This document shows, piece after piece, positions 21,654 through 33,197 of a stretch of DNA of 64,000 nt (position 1 is the stretch's first letter; the number at the start of each line of letters is the position of its first letter). The notes beneath the pieces are model-generated. The model was not told the origin of the DNA. It did no database searches and saw nothing but the letters and a program-made list of their open reading frames with translations. The position numbers and the translations under genes were made by a program. The DNA is from Hyphodiscus hymeniophilus (lineage: Eukaryota > Ascomycota > Leotiomycetes > Helotiales > Hyphodiscaceae): positions 806,001 through 870,000 of the forward strand of contig VNKQ01000006.1 in the NCBI GenBank assembly GCA_016508695.1. Direction: 5' to 3'.

Positions 21654-23277
21654 CTACTCCTCACTCAGACTCTTGCGAGAGGGAGCTGTAACTACTGTCT
21701 TTGTGCCCTTTGGCCCAGCATACATTGCATCCGGCTGTGGTATTTTGTTCCCCATGAATGACGAGTCTCTTTCATTTTGAACGACATCGAACTCCCTACT
21801 TTCCCAAATTTCAAGAGGCATCGCGGCTTTACTAGGCGGCATAACGATGTATTCCTCACTTTCACTTCGCATCGCCTCTCGATCCCACCAACTCATCTCC
21901 CCTCTTTCAGGTCGGCTATTTGAACTGTGGCTTCCCAATACTTTCTTAGATTTCATTCTGCCCATTGCTCTAAACGCGGTACGCGGATTCGTAGTTGTGT
22001 TCTTCGAGTGAGTGCCGGATGAGCCGTTGAAAGAGCGAAGATGGAATAGGCGACGCAGGAGAGACCAACACACCGGCATATTGGCAACAAGAATAGCTGT
22101 GCTAGCTTCTCTGATATACCAGAACGTCCACATTGGTGAGAAGGGGTAAGCGAAGGAATAGTATTTGTTGAGCACCGCGCAGAGGATCTTATGAGCTGTA
22201 AGCAATCTGATGTGGGAATTTGAATGCGATGAAAAAAGAAGAGAAAGGCGACATACAACAAAGATCCCGAGACCGAAGAGACAGCAAAGAATTAGCTTCC
22301 TGTAGTTGGTTAGGTGTTTATCTGTCGCATGGGGCATTTAAGGACGTACTTCGTTCTGGGCACCTGAGAAGTGATCAGAAGCGGAAGGGGAATTGAAAGC
22401 ATCATCAAATCAGATGAGATGTTGAAAACGGCATTTGTAATGAGGTGGTGGATAGCAGCTGAACATTGTTCTGTTTGCTGTTAATACATGCTCTTCAAGG
22501 AGCCCTGACAATACAGACCATTGTCTGTAGGCACTGCCCAGTACTCGTGGAATGGTCGGCACCACACCCCAAAGTACAAAATTTCCATCAGTACAAGTCC
22601 GGTGACAACATAGACAGCCACAATCTTGACCGCTAGCTGTTGCTTCAGCCCAAAGGTGAGTTTGTTATACCTAGATATCGGAGTCAGTTATTGTGTGGTC
22701 GCGAGTATCCAAGGCAATGTGTATAGAGTCTGCAGCACAAGAGAATGCCAGAGTAACAGAAGTACATGGATGGGATTGCAAACACTGGAGGTACAATCAA
22801 GGAGTATTGATGATCACTTACATCAACAGCAGACAAAACTTGCATCCCCAAATTGTCATTATCATGGATTGTTCGACGACCAAAACAAGTTTGCTACCAT
22901 GTCTTCGGGAATCGATCGAGGCTGGGGTAAGCGTAGGTATGTCACTCGGCAACATCAGATTCGTGTCCAGGTGGGCAACAATATTCATGACTGCGACTAA
23001 AGTCGTATAAAAGCCCTTGGAACGCTATCAGAAACATTGACAGCGGTTATGGATACGGTCAAACCTACCAAGACCACGATCATGATGTAATCTTCGAGCT
23101 GGTATCGCTTCCAAGATCCCAATTGCAGCCATCTCGAGACACTTTGTCATTGTCAGTCTTTTCCACTGGCCCTTCGAGATATAAATGACAAGAACACCGT
23201 AAAACCTACTATCGGAAGAGTATGACCGACACGGCAACAGCGTACCAGGTCCAGGACTCCGCCAGCAATGAAAGCAT
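21654..23277 (-). CDS. Pth11-like/fungal rhodopsin-domain seven-helix membrane protein
   Basis: The predicted protein has 397 residues in seven exons: 23277-23210, 23141-23069, 23024-22822, 22670-22519, 22470-22350, 22299-22257, 22187-21654. Spliced, it gives the family pattern. First come ESWTWYAVAVSVILFR, QLEDYIMIVVL and TLVAVMNIVAHLDTN. These are followed by EQSMIMTIWGCKFCLLLMY, FGVWCRPFHEYW and EQCSAAIHHLITNAVFNISSD. The last conserved blocks are IPLPLLITSQ and NKYYSF followed by FWYIREASTAILVANMP. These are the helices and loops of the fungal rhodopsin-like (Pth11-related) receptor group, without an N-terminal CFEM domain. The cytosolic tail of about 140 residues is Ser/Pro-rich. The sixth intron (22256-22188) is 69 bases with no stop, so it can be mistaken for coding sequence; removing it gives GIFV-ILCAVLNKYYSF. 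A plasma-membrane sensing role is inferred from family; the ligand is unknown. Confidence 0.85.
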
Positions 23278-25680
23278 CGTGACACTAGACCTGGCAACAC
23301 CATATGCCTAGTAATTAGACACCGAAATACATTTAAGGTGGTTAAACGATACAACACGCAGTAATGCAGGAGTAAGAGATATCCACGATCTGCCCTGGTA
23401 CTTAAGAAATGCACGACACCTGACTTTCCTGAAGGATGGCTTGGCATATGAGCCTTGTGCCGTCTGCGTGGGCGAAAGTGTGTCGCATCGCAGAGAATTA
23501 GGCACTTGGGGGCGGCCAATTCGATGTGCCGCGACTCGCAAAGGCAGGAAGGAACAAAGTGTGGATCACTAGGGTGATGCAGAGATAAGGATCTTCCCCC
23601 GGAGCTCGACTTGGACTTCTAGAAGACACGAAGATTGGCTGGATGATCTTCAGTGTGCTCAGCAGCGCCACGGTAAATTCCTTGACGGCTGACGGTGGCG
23701 TAATGGCTGTCAACTGCCAAAGTTATGTTTGCAAGCGAAAGCGTGAAAAGAGAAGCGAGGCTCATGAACAAAACTACAAGTATAACTTGTGAATAATTCA
23801 AGGACTGTCAATATAGAGAAACTGGTGTTCTAATACTTTCGGACAATTTAAAATGTTGACGAACCGTCGAACCGCCGACGACTAAATAAACGCATGAACC
23901 CCCCCGCCGGCCATCCACAGCTCTTCAAGGCAAGGCTGGGGATGAGAAAGCACAATCGTAAGTTACAGTTGTAACATCTCAGCTACCTTCTAGTACCTCG
24001 CAGCTAGGCATCCTTATCGGGCCATTTTCGAAACCTCTTAGCGGCATCTGCAGATGCCATGTGGAAGTGGCACAGCAGAGTCACAACGCGCACTGTTCAT
24101 GTCGGGGGAAATCGAGCTGGTTTCAAGTAACTTAGACGAATCCAGTCTGGATCAGGAAGGTTGGTTTGGAGCTGTTTCAATGAGTCTCAAGCGTTGCTGA
24201 AAGCAGAACTCAACTTGGCCTGAGAGCTCGCTTCATGAAGGTTCAAGGGTTGGAATATCGCCCATTGGATTTGAGAGTCATAATCCCTCATATATCAACA
24301 TGGAACTTGCCCTCCCCGTCTCCCTTTGTCCCACTCTCCTTCCCTTCCCACGCCCTACAGTATGAAAATTTTCGAGACGGACAGGTAGTCTCTCCTGCTC
24401 ATCAATTCCTTAATAAATAATCGAAAACCTTTCTTTCGTATGGATTGGGGTTTCCATCGGTACCCTCTGTAGAATCACGGCCTCTGGTTCACATCTGACT
24501 CGAAATTACATCTTTCTGAAGTCAAACTTAGTTCGATGGTTCTTTCATTTTAACCTTAGTTTGTAGCTTTTTCACACATCACAAAAAAATTGGTTAGACT
24601 GCGAATCAAGTCTGAATGTTCTCAAACACCAAGCACGGTATTGCCGGTCAAAATATCAATCAAGCAGCTTCCAAGTATTGTCCCTATCCTGCTCTTTTTT
24701 TACCAAAAGCTGAATGATCCCTCCTGGATTTCAATATAATAAGTTCAGGAACTTTCCTTTCTGCAATGAAAATGCATGCTCTATCCTTTCAGATTCTGTG
24801 TTGTATCATCCAAGCCCTTCGTAAGTCACCCTTATTGTTTCCCCACAGGCCAGCAGTCGAGGTACTCCTCGCATATACATAGCTCATGATTACAAGTGTA
24901 TCTGTCACGGGAGGTCCGAAAAATGCCATTTGACCATCACTACCCCAGAATATGTACACGTGGAGTTTCTAAACGATACGCCATTGCTTACAGAAGTAGG
25001 CTGGCAGTAGTAGTAAATAATGAGGCAAGCTTCATCTTGTAGTGTAGATTAAGAACAAAGTGGTTGAATAGTATTCCTGGTGTTCCTTGAGGGTTCGAGT
25101 AGAAAATAGGGATGAGATATGCCTTGCATAATGCCATCCTGGCTGGGACGACGGCGTATTCCAAGCACCAGGGGAGCCAGCAAGACAAAATCCTTCCAAG
25201 GATGGCGGGCCACTACCCGGCGATTCATCGCATGTTTAACAGTACATCTACTCGTAATCATAATCTTGATGGAGATTAGAAATTCTAGAATGCTTGAGGA
25301 AGAAATGAAGAGGTAGCTGCTGAAATGATAGAATCGGTGTTTGAATACATTCTCAACTATGAGAATTATCCATTAGGAGCAGAGACTTGTAACAACTAGG
25401 GTCAAGATGTCGACGCTGGCTCTTTGCCGCTTGGTACAGTCCTCACACGTTTGTAGAACTTCTCAAGTCTTTCATGTTTGGATAATCGGGATGTCTCAAA
25501 GCAAAGCCACTGTAAGCGTTGTGAAAAATTCTTAGGGCGGCCACCACTTTGCGTGGAATCTAAACGCGCCCCAGAACAGCAACTTGAAAGCAAACAAAGC
25601 GAAATCTCACTTCTTCGCTCAATAACCCACGCTCCTTTTTACGATGCGCTTTTGCTCCAGGTCCTTAACAACTTCCCACA
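23278..25680. other. Intergenic region, about 2.4 kb
   Basis: This is the largest gene-poor stretch of the window, AT-rich in places (24420-24760). No transposon ends or repeats were recognised. A possible small Cys-containing peptide on the plus strand around 24766-25008 is discussed as a low-confidence observation. The last part must hold the promoter of the SAP/Acinus-type gene. Confidence 0.5.
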
Positions 25681-27564
25681 ATGACTGATTGGAATAAATC
25701 AAAGGTCGTTGATCTTAAAGCTGAGCTTAAGAAACGCGGCCTCGCCCAGACTGGTCTCAAACCTGCGCTCGTTGCTCGACTTACTGCTGCAGAGAACGAA
25801 GATGGGGCTGAGAGTGAGGCAACCGTTCAGGGCGAACCCCTCAAGTTAGATGCAAGCGCTGCGACATCTCCAGATACTGTCTCGCCGACCCAGCCGCAGA
25901 GCGTAGAATCTCTCCCCGAACAACCAGCTGCTCCAGCTACACCTGAACCAAAGCCCGGGTCCAACGAAGCAAGCGTAGTGCCTGAAAATGAACATGTCGA
26001 CATTACCATGGCAGATGCTCCAGCTGAGCCATTACCTATACAATCTGCGAATAGCGTCGAGTTTACACAAAACACCTCGCAACCCGAGCCGGAACGCTCA
26101 GCACTTCCATCCGTCGAGCCAGAAGAAGCAATCGAAGACCGACAAAAGCGCAAGCGGAGATCACAGACTCCTCCGATTTCATCTGCAGATGTAGCACGAA
26201 AGCGAGCTCGAAAGAGTGACGAGGGCGAGACTGCAGAGGAGGAGGTCGCTTTCGTGCCAAATCTGCTGCAGAGCGATGGTGCTCGGATCGAGAAGAACAT
26301 TGCCGTGGATGAAGCAGGTGTCAGTGCTCCTTCTAGCGCAGGTGTTGATGTTATCCAGGAAGATGCCCGGATCGATGATAAGATGGAAGTCGACACCAAG
26401 TTGGAAGGCACTTATACATCAAAAGCGACTGAAGGTTCTCCATCAGCAGCCCGCGATTCAAGATTCAAGGATCTTTTTCCACAATCCAATCCAGGTATCA
26501 CTCCACGCATAGAGAACTCGGAAACGCGAGACGCGGCGTATGATGAAGCCAAGCCAGAACGAAACATCTCGCCTGCCATCCACCCAGCTACTGCAGCTCT
26601 TTACATTCGTGATTTCATGCGGCCTCTCAATCCATCGCAGCTGAGGACATACTTGACCGAGTTGGCAACTGCACCTGGTCGCGATGTTGATGCAGATGTG
26701 ATCGTCGAATTTTACCTCGACCCTATCCGCACACACGCCTTCATTTCATTCACAAATGTTTCGGCGGCCTCTCGCGTTCGATCAGCGCTTCATGGTCTGA
26801 TATGGCCTGATGAGCGGACTCGGAAACCTCTTTGGGTCGATTTCGTTCCCTCAGATGTGGTGAAAGAATGGATTGAATTGGAAGAGTCTCACAATCGTGG
26901 TGGACGAGGATCTGGAAAGAAATGGGAAGTATATTATGATGTTGATGAGGATCGCCGAGTCACAGCATCTTTACAAGAAGGAAGCAATGGCCAAATGTCA
27001 AATCACCCTCGAAAACCTTCGGCCCAGCTTACGCCACAAGCTCTGTCTTTGCAACCTCCGACGCCTGTTACTCGTCGAGGGATCGAAGGGGCACCATCTG
27101 GACCACGTGCTGAAATGCTCCGGGCACAGGTAGCAGCAACCAACACATCGACTCTTGATCAGCTCTTCAGATCAACCACAACCAAACCTGTTTTGTACTG
27201 GTTGCCTGTCTCCAAGGAGATCGCTGATAAACGACTAGATACACTAGACGAGGCGACTTCTAAGCGATACAGCAATGACGGTCCAGTTGATGAGATCAAC
27301 CGCTTTACGTTCCAGGATGGCCATGTCTTGGTTGACAGAGGCCCTGAGTTATTCGGCGGTATTCGTCCTCCTCCAGGTTTTCGGGGGCCTCAATTTGGCC
27401 TTGGCCCTCCTCGTGCTCCACAGAGAAGAGGTGGCTTTGGAGGTGGAGGTAGAGGCGATAGAGCATATGACAGTTATCGAGGAGGTGGCAGTGGCGGAGG
27501 TGATAGGAGAGGGTCTCGAGATGATAGAGGTGGGAGGAATTTTCGGGATGATAGGCATTACTAG
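25681..27564 (+). CDS. Acinus-like SAP and RRM domain RNA-binding protein
   Basis: This is a single-exon protein of 627 residues. It opens with a SAP domain (KVVDLKAELKKRGLAQTGLK, residues about 8-40), used for nucleic-acid binding. A disordered acidic linker carries a basic stretch (DRQKRKRR and ARKRARKSD) that could act as a nuclear localisation signal. An atypical RRM lies at about 305-400 (AALYIRDFMRPLN, HAFISFTN, PLWVDFVPSD). Near residue 488 comes STLDQLFRSTTTKPVLYW, matching the RSB motif by which Acinus binds RNPS1 and SAP18 in the ASAP complex. The C-terminus is an RGG-rich tail (residues about 575-627). The order SAP, RRM, RSB motif, RGG is that of Acinus, a splicing and exon-junction-associated factor. 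The start codon at 25681 directly begins the SAP region. Confidence 0.85.
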   Translation: MTDWNKSKVVDLKAELKKRGLAQTGLKPALVARLTAAENEDGAESEATVQGEPLKLDASAATSPDTVSPTQPQSVESLPEQPAAPATPEPKPGSNEASVVPENEHVDITMADAPAEPLPIQSANSVEFTQNTSQPEPERSALPSVEPEEAIEDRQKRKRRSQTPPISSADVARKRARKSDEGETAEEEVAFVPNLLQSDGARIEKNIAVDEAGVSAPSSAGVDVIQEDARIDDKMEVDTKLEGTYTSKATEGSPSAARDSRFKDLFPQSNPGITPRIENSETRDAAYDEAKPERNISPAIHPATAALYIRDFMRPLNPSQLRTYLTELATAPGRDVDADVIVEFYLDPIRTHAFISFTNVSAASRVRSALHGLIWPDERTRKPLWVDFVPSDVVKEWIELEESHNRGGRGSGKKWEVYYDVDEDRRVTASLQEGSNGQMSNHPRKPSAQLTPQALSLQPPTPVTRRGIEGAPSGPRAEMLRAQVAATNTSTLDQLFRSTTTKPVLYWLPVSKEIADKRLDTLDEATSKRYSNDGPVDEINRFTFQDGHVLVDRGPELFGGIRPPPGFRGPQFGLGPPRAPQRRGGFGGGGRGDRAYDSYRGGGSGGGDRRGSRDDRGGRNFRDDRHY

Positions 27565-27972
27565 GTAGGATGAGGAAATGATTTGGACATGCACTGGGAG
27601 GCGTTAGGAGCGATGGCTCTTGCAAAACTTACGTGGCTTAGAGGAGTGGAAAATGGCTGATGTATTTGTATTACGATAAGAGGACGATTTGTTGGTGATA
27701 CCCATATCAGAAGGATTTTCAATGAGGATGAGTCTGATGCTTCTAATAGTATAAGGTTCTTCAAATGGTCGATTTGAAAATGAGAGTCGTATTGTTGTAC
27801 CTTAATGGAAACTGCCAACCTCCAAAATTTGCCGTACTACTTCATGTTTGATTGAGTGGTTTTCAAGTCGGTTTTTGTGCTGCCTTGCGCACGAGGCTAC
27901 AGGGAAATCTTCCCAGTTCATCCAACCCAGTGGAGGTCTCACCAACCCTCGAAACAGAGACAGCCAGCAAAG
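27565..27972. other. Intergenic region
   Basis: It contains the 3' region of the Acinus-like gene and the promoter and leader of the cyclin gene. An ATG at 27856 is in frame with the cyclin but would add 39 residues that do not match the family. Confidence 0.5.
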
Positions 27973-28981
27973 ATGTCGCATCTGTCCAACCCCCTCGCCA
28001 CACCCTCACAATTATTCAAAGTCTCGTCATCCAATGCACTCCCAATCGAACTCCAAGACAGCATTCGCTTTTACACAGCGCGCCTCATACAAGCAGCAGG
28101 AATCCTCCTCCGTCTACCCCAAGACATCACAGCTCAAGCCAATGTCCTCCTCTTCCGATACTGGCTTGTTGATGACTTAATGGCCCATGAGTTCAGCGTA
28201 CGTCCAGCAAGTCTCTATAAAAGTGCAAGTTTAATGCGATAGACAGGACGTCTCAGCAGCAATAGTCTACCTAACGGCCAAAATCTCAGCTTCTCCACGC
28301 TCCCTCCGTAGCATCACAAACGTCTATGCATACTTGCTTTCGCCCTCCTCTTATCTCTCGAATCAGACTCTGGACGCAAGCCCAGATCCAGAATCCTACT
28401 ACCTTTCCGAAGCCGCCTACATCCTTTACCGCAACAGACTGCTGCACATCGAAGGCCAAGTCCTCAACGCTCTAGGATTCAACACACACGTTGCCCTACC
28501 TCACCCGCTGGCAATCACGTATCTGCAAGCCTTGGATATCTTCTCTCCAGCTTACAATTCCAAGAACAAGAACACGGGCAAAGAAGTCGGGAGACGAGCG
28601 ATTGAATACCTCAATACAGCGCTGCTAAGTCCGCAAATGCTGTATCTTACGCATCAGCCATGTGCGTTGGCTACAGCTGCGGTCTATCTTGCTGCTAGGG
28701 ATAGTGGCGTCAAGCTGCCAGAGAGCCAGTGGTGGGAGGTCTTTGATTGTGAGAGGGAGGAATTGGGGTTCTTGGTTGTGGGGATGGGCAGCTTGGAAGG
28801 AGTGGTTAGAAGGGAGGTGGGTAGGTGGAGTGGGAAGGGGATGTTGTTGACAGAGAATGTAAGGAAAGAGCTGGTGAATATGGGGAGGGTGATGGGGAAT
28901 GGGAATAGAGGGGCGGAGGGTGAGATGGATGAGATGGCTGAGATGGAGAGGATGTTGGATGCTAAGGTTGGGGAAGATTGA
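27973..28981 (+). CDS. Cyclin L-like protein
   Basis: The predicted protein has 319 residues in two exons: 27973-28197 and 28247-28981, with a 49-base intron. Cyclin L proteins partner CDK11/CDK12-type kinases and couple transcription to splicing. The sequence begins MSHLSNPLATPSQLF and then has SIRFYTARLIQAAGILLRLPQD, the first cyclin-box helices of fungal cyclin L. After the intron, DVSAAIVYLTAKISASPRSLRSI continues the first fold. The second fold contains HIEGQVLNALGFNTHVALPH and LYLTHQPCALATAAVYLAARD. The C-terminal region is Gly/Met/Glu-rich and lacks an RS domain. The splice is required to join MAHEFS to DVSAAIVYL. The ATG at 27973 is preferred over the in-frame one at 27856. A general BRF/TFIIB-like fold was considered, but the motifs fit cyclin L better. 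Confidence 0.82.
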
Positions 28982-29810
28982 GTCTCGACGTCGTAGCGAA
29001 ACAGACATCTGGGGGGAAGAGGGCTCATTGATCTTCAAACAAGAAGCTGAGAAAGGGTGATTGGAGCCTTTTTGGGAGTCAAGAGATGAAGGAATAAGGA
29101 GATCAAACGCCACTGCTGTGTCCGATGACGAACAAGCTGCATTTACGGTAGCTCGTGTGTTGGAATACAACTCTTGCTAACAAATAGCGCCGCCATTGAC
29201 GATCCCTCGATTCCTTTCACTGCCCTGCCTCCTCGGACACTCTTGACATGAGAAAGAAGCATACATAGTCTTAGGCTCTGGTCATACTCCTCTGTAGAAA
29301 AGAGGAGAAAATTAGGACAACACACGTACAAAGGTCAACGGTCTCTCCCGTTTGAAAAATTCTCAAGCTGCATGCGCAAAAAAAGATGATCACCAACCGT
29401 GACACTTCGCCATTGTCGTCTATGCCTCTTATAGAGAGCCCTCATTTGCAAGGTCCTGGCTGGAAGGCGACAAAGACTGAGGTGGCTTCTAAATCCTAAG
29501 TCGGGTTTCCCGTCCGTTCGCTATTCATTCTCCGAGTTTTCCTTTTTGCGTCACTCCAGGGGTTTGTTTACTCGTAAATTCGTAATGTAAAGCCTGGTGA
29601 GGCAAGAAATTTACCCCTCTAGCAGGAATTCCACCCAATCACAGCTCCTTCCCGAGCCCCAGCCGAACCAGATCCGCTGGCCTTGTGCAGCACCACCACC
29701 ACCACCACGAACTCCACATTGTGAGAATTTCTATTCCGTTTTCTGCAACTCACAACAAAACTACACCAAAACCTCCAACCCAACAAGACACCCAGGAGAA
29801 CGTTGCGCGT
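28982..29810. other. Intergenic region and probable CPA1 promoter/leader
   Basis: No coding gene is supported. The last few hundred bases probably hold the CPA1 promoter and the start of its long 5' leader, including the CAC repeat at 29691-29708. Confidence 0.5.
29691..29708. repeat. (CAC)n microsatellite
   Basis: About six CAC units run without interruption in the probable 5' leader of CPA1. Short and uncomplicated. Confidence 0.8.
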
Positions 29811-30151
29811 ATGAGTGGGCGCCCGTCAATCTTCACATCTCAGGTACGTCCGTCGAGAAGCAAACAATTGCGGCTGCAGGTTCTTTCTTTGACTCACTCC
29901 ACGCCAATCCTTATCTTTGACCATCAATCATCCCCAGCCCACAACGTCAACCTGGACACGATGGCTTCATGAAACCCATTGACCCTCTCCAGCATCTATG
30001 GCACGCTCTTTCTTACTATGAGGCCTTTTACTAAACTTATCATAGGATTATATCTCAGGTTCGAGCTCTAACGTGTCCCCGAAAATCGCTCACCGCCGAA
30101 ATACTAACACGTCGACCTGCAGATCACATCTGGAAAGCTTCAGTGAACTGA
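29811..30151 (+). CDS. Arginine attenuator peptide uORF of the CPA1 leader, spliced from three exons
   Basis: Exons 29811-29843, 30046-30058 and 30123-30151 join to 24 codons plus a stop. The peptide opens MSGRPSIFTSQ, continues DYIS, and ends DHIWKASVN. This matches the fungal arginine attenuator peptide known from Neurospora arg-2 and yeast CPA1, including its usual length of 24-25 residues and the functionally critical Asp at position 12. Introns of 202 and 64 bases have standard borders; the second has a clear actaac branch site. The uORF start has C at -3, a weak context that permits leaky scanning, whereas the CPA1 ATG has A at -3. No other ATG remains between the spliced uORF stop and the CPA1 start (54 bases). 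In the known mechanism the nascent peptide stalls ribosomes when arginine is high and represses CPA1. Confidence 0.9.
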
Positions 30152-30205
30152 AACGCTTTCCATAATCGAACATACATCTACCTTTATCCCTCCGAACATC
30201 ACAAA

Positions 30206-31702
30206 ATGTTTGCTCGTTTCGTGAAGCCCGTGGCTTTCAAGCCAGCAGGTTTCGGCGTCAATGCTCGAATTGCGCATCAAGCTCGATTCTTAGCTACGGT
30301 GGAGGGAAGCGTCGGCCGTGCTATGCCTGTTTCTCGCCCCCGAGCAACTCCCATCTCGCACGATCGAGCAACTTTCACAATCAGGGTATGGCAGACTCCA
30401 TTGAGGGAAAGATAGAATTTCGCTGATTTTTCATAGGATGGACCTGTGTTCCATGGCAAGTCCTTCGGTGCTAAATCCAACATCTCTGGAGAGGCTGTAT
30501 TCACAACTTCCCTCGTTGGCTATCCCGAATCGATGACCGATCCTTCATACCGTGGACAAATTCTCGTGTTCACTCAGCCTTTGATTGGAAACTACGGTGT
30601 ACCTTCATCTGCCCGAGACGAGGACGGACTTCTCAAGTACTTCGAGTCACCCAACATCCAGTGCGTTGGTGTTGTTGTTGCGGATTATGCCGAGAAGTAC
30701 AGCCATTGGACTGCAGTAGAGAGTTTGAGTGACTGGTGTGCTCGTGAGGGAGTTCCAGCTATCTCAGGAGTCGATACCCGTGCCATTGTCACCTACTTGC
30801 GAGAGGAAGGCTCTTCATTGGCCCGAATCACAATTGGGGAGGAATACGATGCCGATCAAGATGAGGCATTCGTTGATCCCGAACAGATCAACCTGGTCAA
30901 GAAAGTCAGCACCAAGGCCCCATTTCACGTTAGCTCCCGAACCGGAGATATGCACGTAGCAGTCATCGACTGCGGTGTCAAGGAGAACATCCTTCGAAGC
31001 TTGGTCAGCCGTGGTGCAAGTGCAACTGTCTTCCCGTACGATTTCCCTATTCACAAGGTTGCCCACCATTTCGACGGGGTTTTCATCTCTAATGGTCCTG
31101 GTGATCCAACTCATTGCCAAGAGACTGTCTACCACTTGACCCGATTGATGGAGTCCTCCCAAGTCCCAGTCATGGGTATCTGTCTTGGTCATCAATTGCT
31201 TGCTCTTGCTGCAGGTGCTCGCACCATTAAACTCAAGTATGGAAACCGAGCCCACAACATCCCCGCCCTCGACTTGACAACCGGCCAATGCCACATCACA
31301 TCCCAAAACCACGGATACGCTGTTGACACCACCACTCTGCCATCGGAGTTCAAAGAATATTTCGTCAATCTGAATGATGGCAGCAACGAAGGTATTTCCG
31401 GCCCAGCCACTCTCCCCTAAAATATACATATGACTAATAATCCAGGCATGATCCACAAAACTCGCCCCATCTTCTCCACTCAATTCCATCCAGAGGCAAA
31501 GGGAGGCCCAATGGATTCTTCCTACCTCTTTGAAATGTACATCGAGAACGTTCAGCGGTACAAGAAGAACCAAGCCGTATACCCTACCGGCAAGGATAAC
31601 CGTCCTTCGCCTCTTCTCGTAGACATCCTGTCAAAGGAGCGAGTTGGTGTTGCTCCATCTCCAGTTGTTGGAGCTTTGCCTCGTGCTGCCGCTGCTGCTT
31701 GA
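30206..31702 (+). CDS. CPA1: Carbamoyl-phosphate synthase, arginine-specific small (glutaminase) subunit
   Basis: The predicted protein has 463 residues in three exons: 30206-30385, 30437-31391, 31446-31702. It hydrolyses glutamine and passes ammonia to the large subunit for carbamoyl phosphate in arginine synthesis. The N-terminus (MFARFVKPVAFKPAGF) is basic and amphipathic, as expected for mitochondrial import. The CPSase small-chain domain includes GPVFHGKSFGA, GEAVFTTSLVGYPESMTDPSY and GVPAISGVDTRAI. The class I amidotransferase domain has VAVIDCGVKENI, the nucleophile Cys in MGICLGHQ near 308, SQNHGYAVD and FHPEA near 392. Introns are 51 and 54 bases. The leader uORF upstream provides arginine-specific translational control. 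It corresponds to Neurospora arg-2. Confidence 0.97.
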
Positions 31703-33197
31703 AGGAATCTGAGTGTGGGACCGCTAGCGGTTTGATGGGTGATTTGGCGGCGTTGATCTGTTAGCGTGGATTGGGAAAGCTGGAAAGCAAAAAGCTGCAT
31801 GTTTTCAATTAGCCTTCTCCTGAATATATCTTCATTGTTTTTGACATTATGTCTTGATTGTGACCCTAGAGATGTCTTTCAGTGAAGTGGGATCATTGTA
31901 TTTGCTACATTTCACACGACCAAGCACTTTGAATGAAGCACTCAAAGCTGCTTCCATGAGGCTCCTAGACCTCCACTTCATCTCAGGGGAGCAGATAGTT
32001 CATACGCTTTGGGTGCTTGAAAACTCGAAGCAAATATCCGGACCCTAGTTGGCATGAAATCAGGCATGAGACGAGTCTGCTCTTTAGTAACTTCAGCATG
32101 CAGCTTTTCTTCAAAACAGAACTACTCTGTCTTCATAGCAAAGTGTGTATTCACTGCAATGTGCTCCATTTATATTCTCAATCTAGCTCTTTGAAAGGCC
32201 GTAACAGTTGTGTGATAGTGCCTTGTAAGCAAGTCAGGTCCCAAGTCTCTTTGGGAGTGTTTTCATAGCAATATGCCGATTTTGCACGACACTGCGTGAT
32301 TCTGATTTTGGTTGCAGACTCATGTTGCTACCCCCCTCTTTGAACATTATCTAAGCTATCTTGCCATCGTGTAGAGTGTGTTCAAACTACATTGTATCCC
32401 AGTTATAAAACTCAAAGGACAACGGTTGGAAGACTCCCTTCGTCACCGTGCCCAAATCTATTTGCCGGATCATGTATATACAGCTTCACACTCAAACCAT
32501 TGACTTAGCCCTATCCTATAGGGTTTCCCCCTTTCTCGGTCTGGCTGTGGTCCGTGACATTAGGTCTCCACTTCCCCAGCCCTATCCGCGTTCGCTCGGT
32601 AAGTATATCCTCGTGGGTCTCGCCTCAGAAGAGCGCTAGCGTGAATCATCACGCTTGTCGCGTTGGTAGGTTTGTTGTTTTTCCTCATCACCGTCTTGTT
32701 CTATTCTGTCTCGTTCAAAAACTTCACAACAACGTCCGAATCATTGAATCTGCCATCACGACCTGAGACTTTCTCGGGTTCAACTGATCTCGTACAACAA
32801 TCACAAGTCCTTCAACTCAAGGTAAGAGATCCCCTATCTCATTGAGCTCTTGCAGTGTTCTGTTATTCAACGTTGAGGCGATCGGGGTTGTTGTTTCAAA
32901 GTGAATGGTTCAACGTCCGCAAGTCAACGTCGTGTCACATTCCCATCGAGTACACTCGAAACCTTCACAGATGTGTACTTGAGCATTGATTTCCTGGTAG
33001 CTTAGCAGTGAATCGAATCGAACGTTCCTCAAGTTTGGGGAAAAGACTTTCCTTCCGTAACACACTTCCGGTCACTGTCCCTGACCTGAACAAGCCGAAC
33101 CTCTCGGACTTCTTGAAGGTTTCGGATTCTTTGACAATGTCTTTTTCTCTCAAGCTTTAGAAGACCAAGTACTGACATGCATGATAGATCAGAAACA
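31703..33197. other. Intergenic region, about 1.5 kb
   Basis: No gene is supported. The last 500 bases probably contain the promoter and a possibly spliced leader of the kinase gene, with donor-like gtaaga at 32820 and an acceptor-like catgatag just before the kinase start. Confidence 0.45.

Noticed and set aside
25827..26411. 194-codon minus-strand frame inside the Acinus-like gene
   Set aside because: It is antisense to a clear SAP/RRM coding exon and reflects its codon composition.
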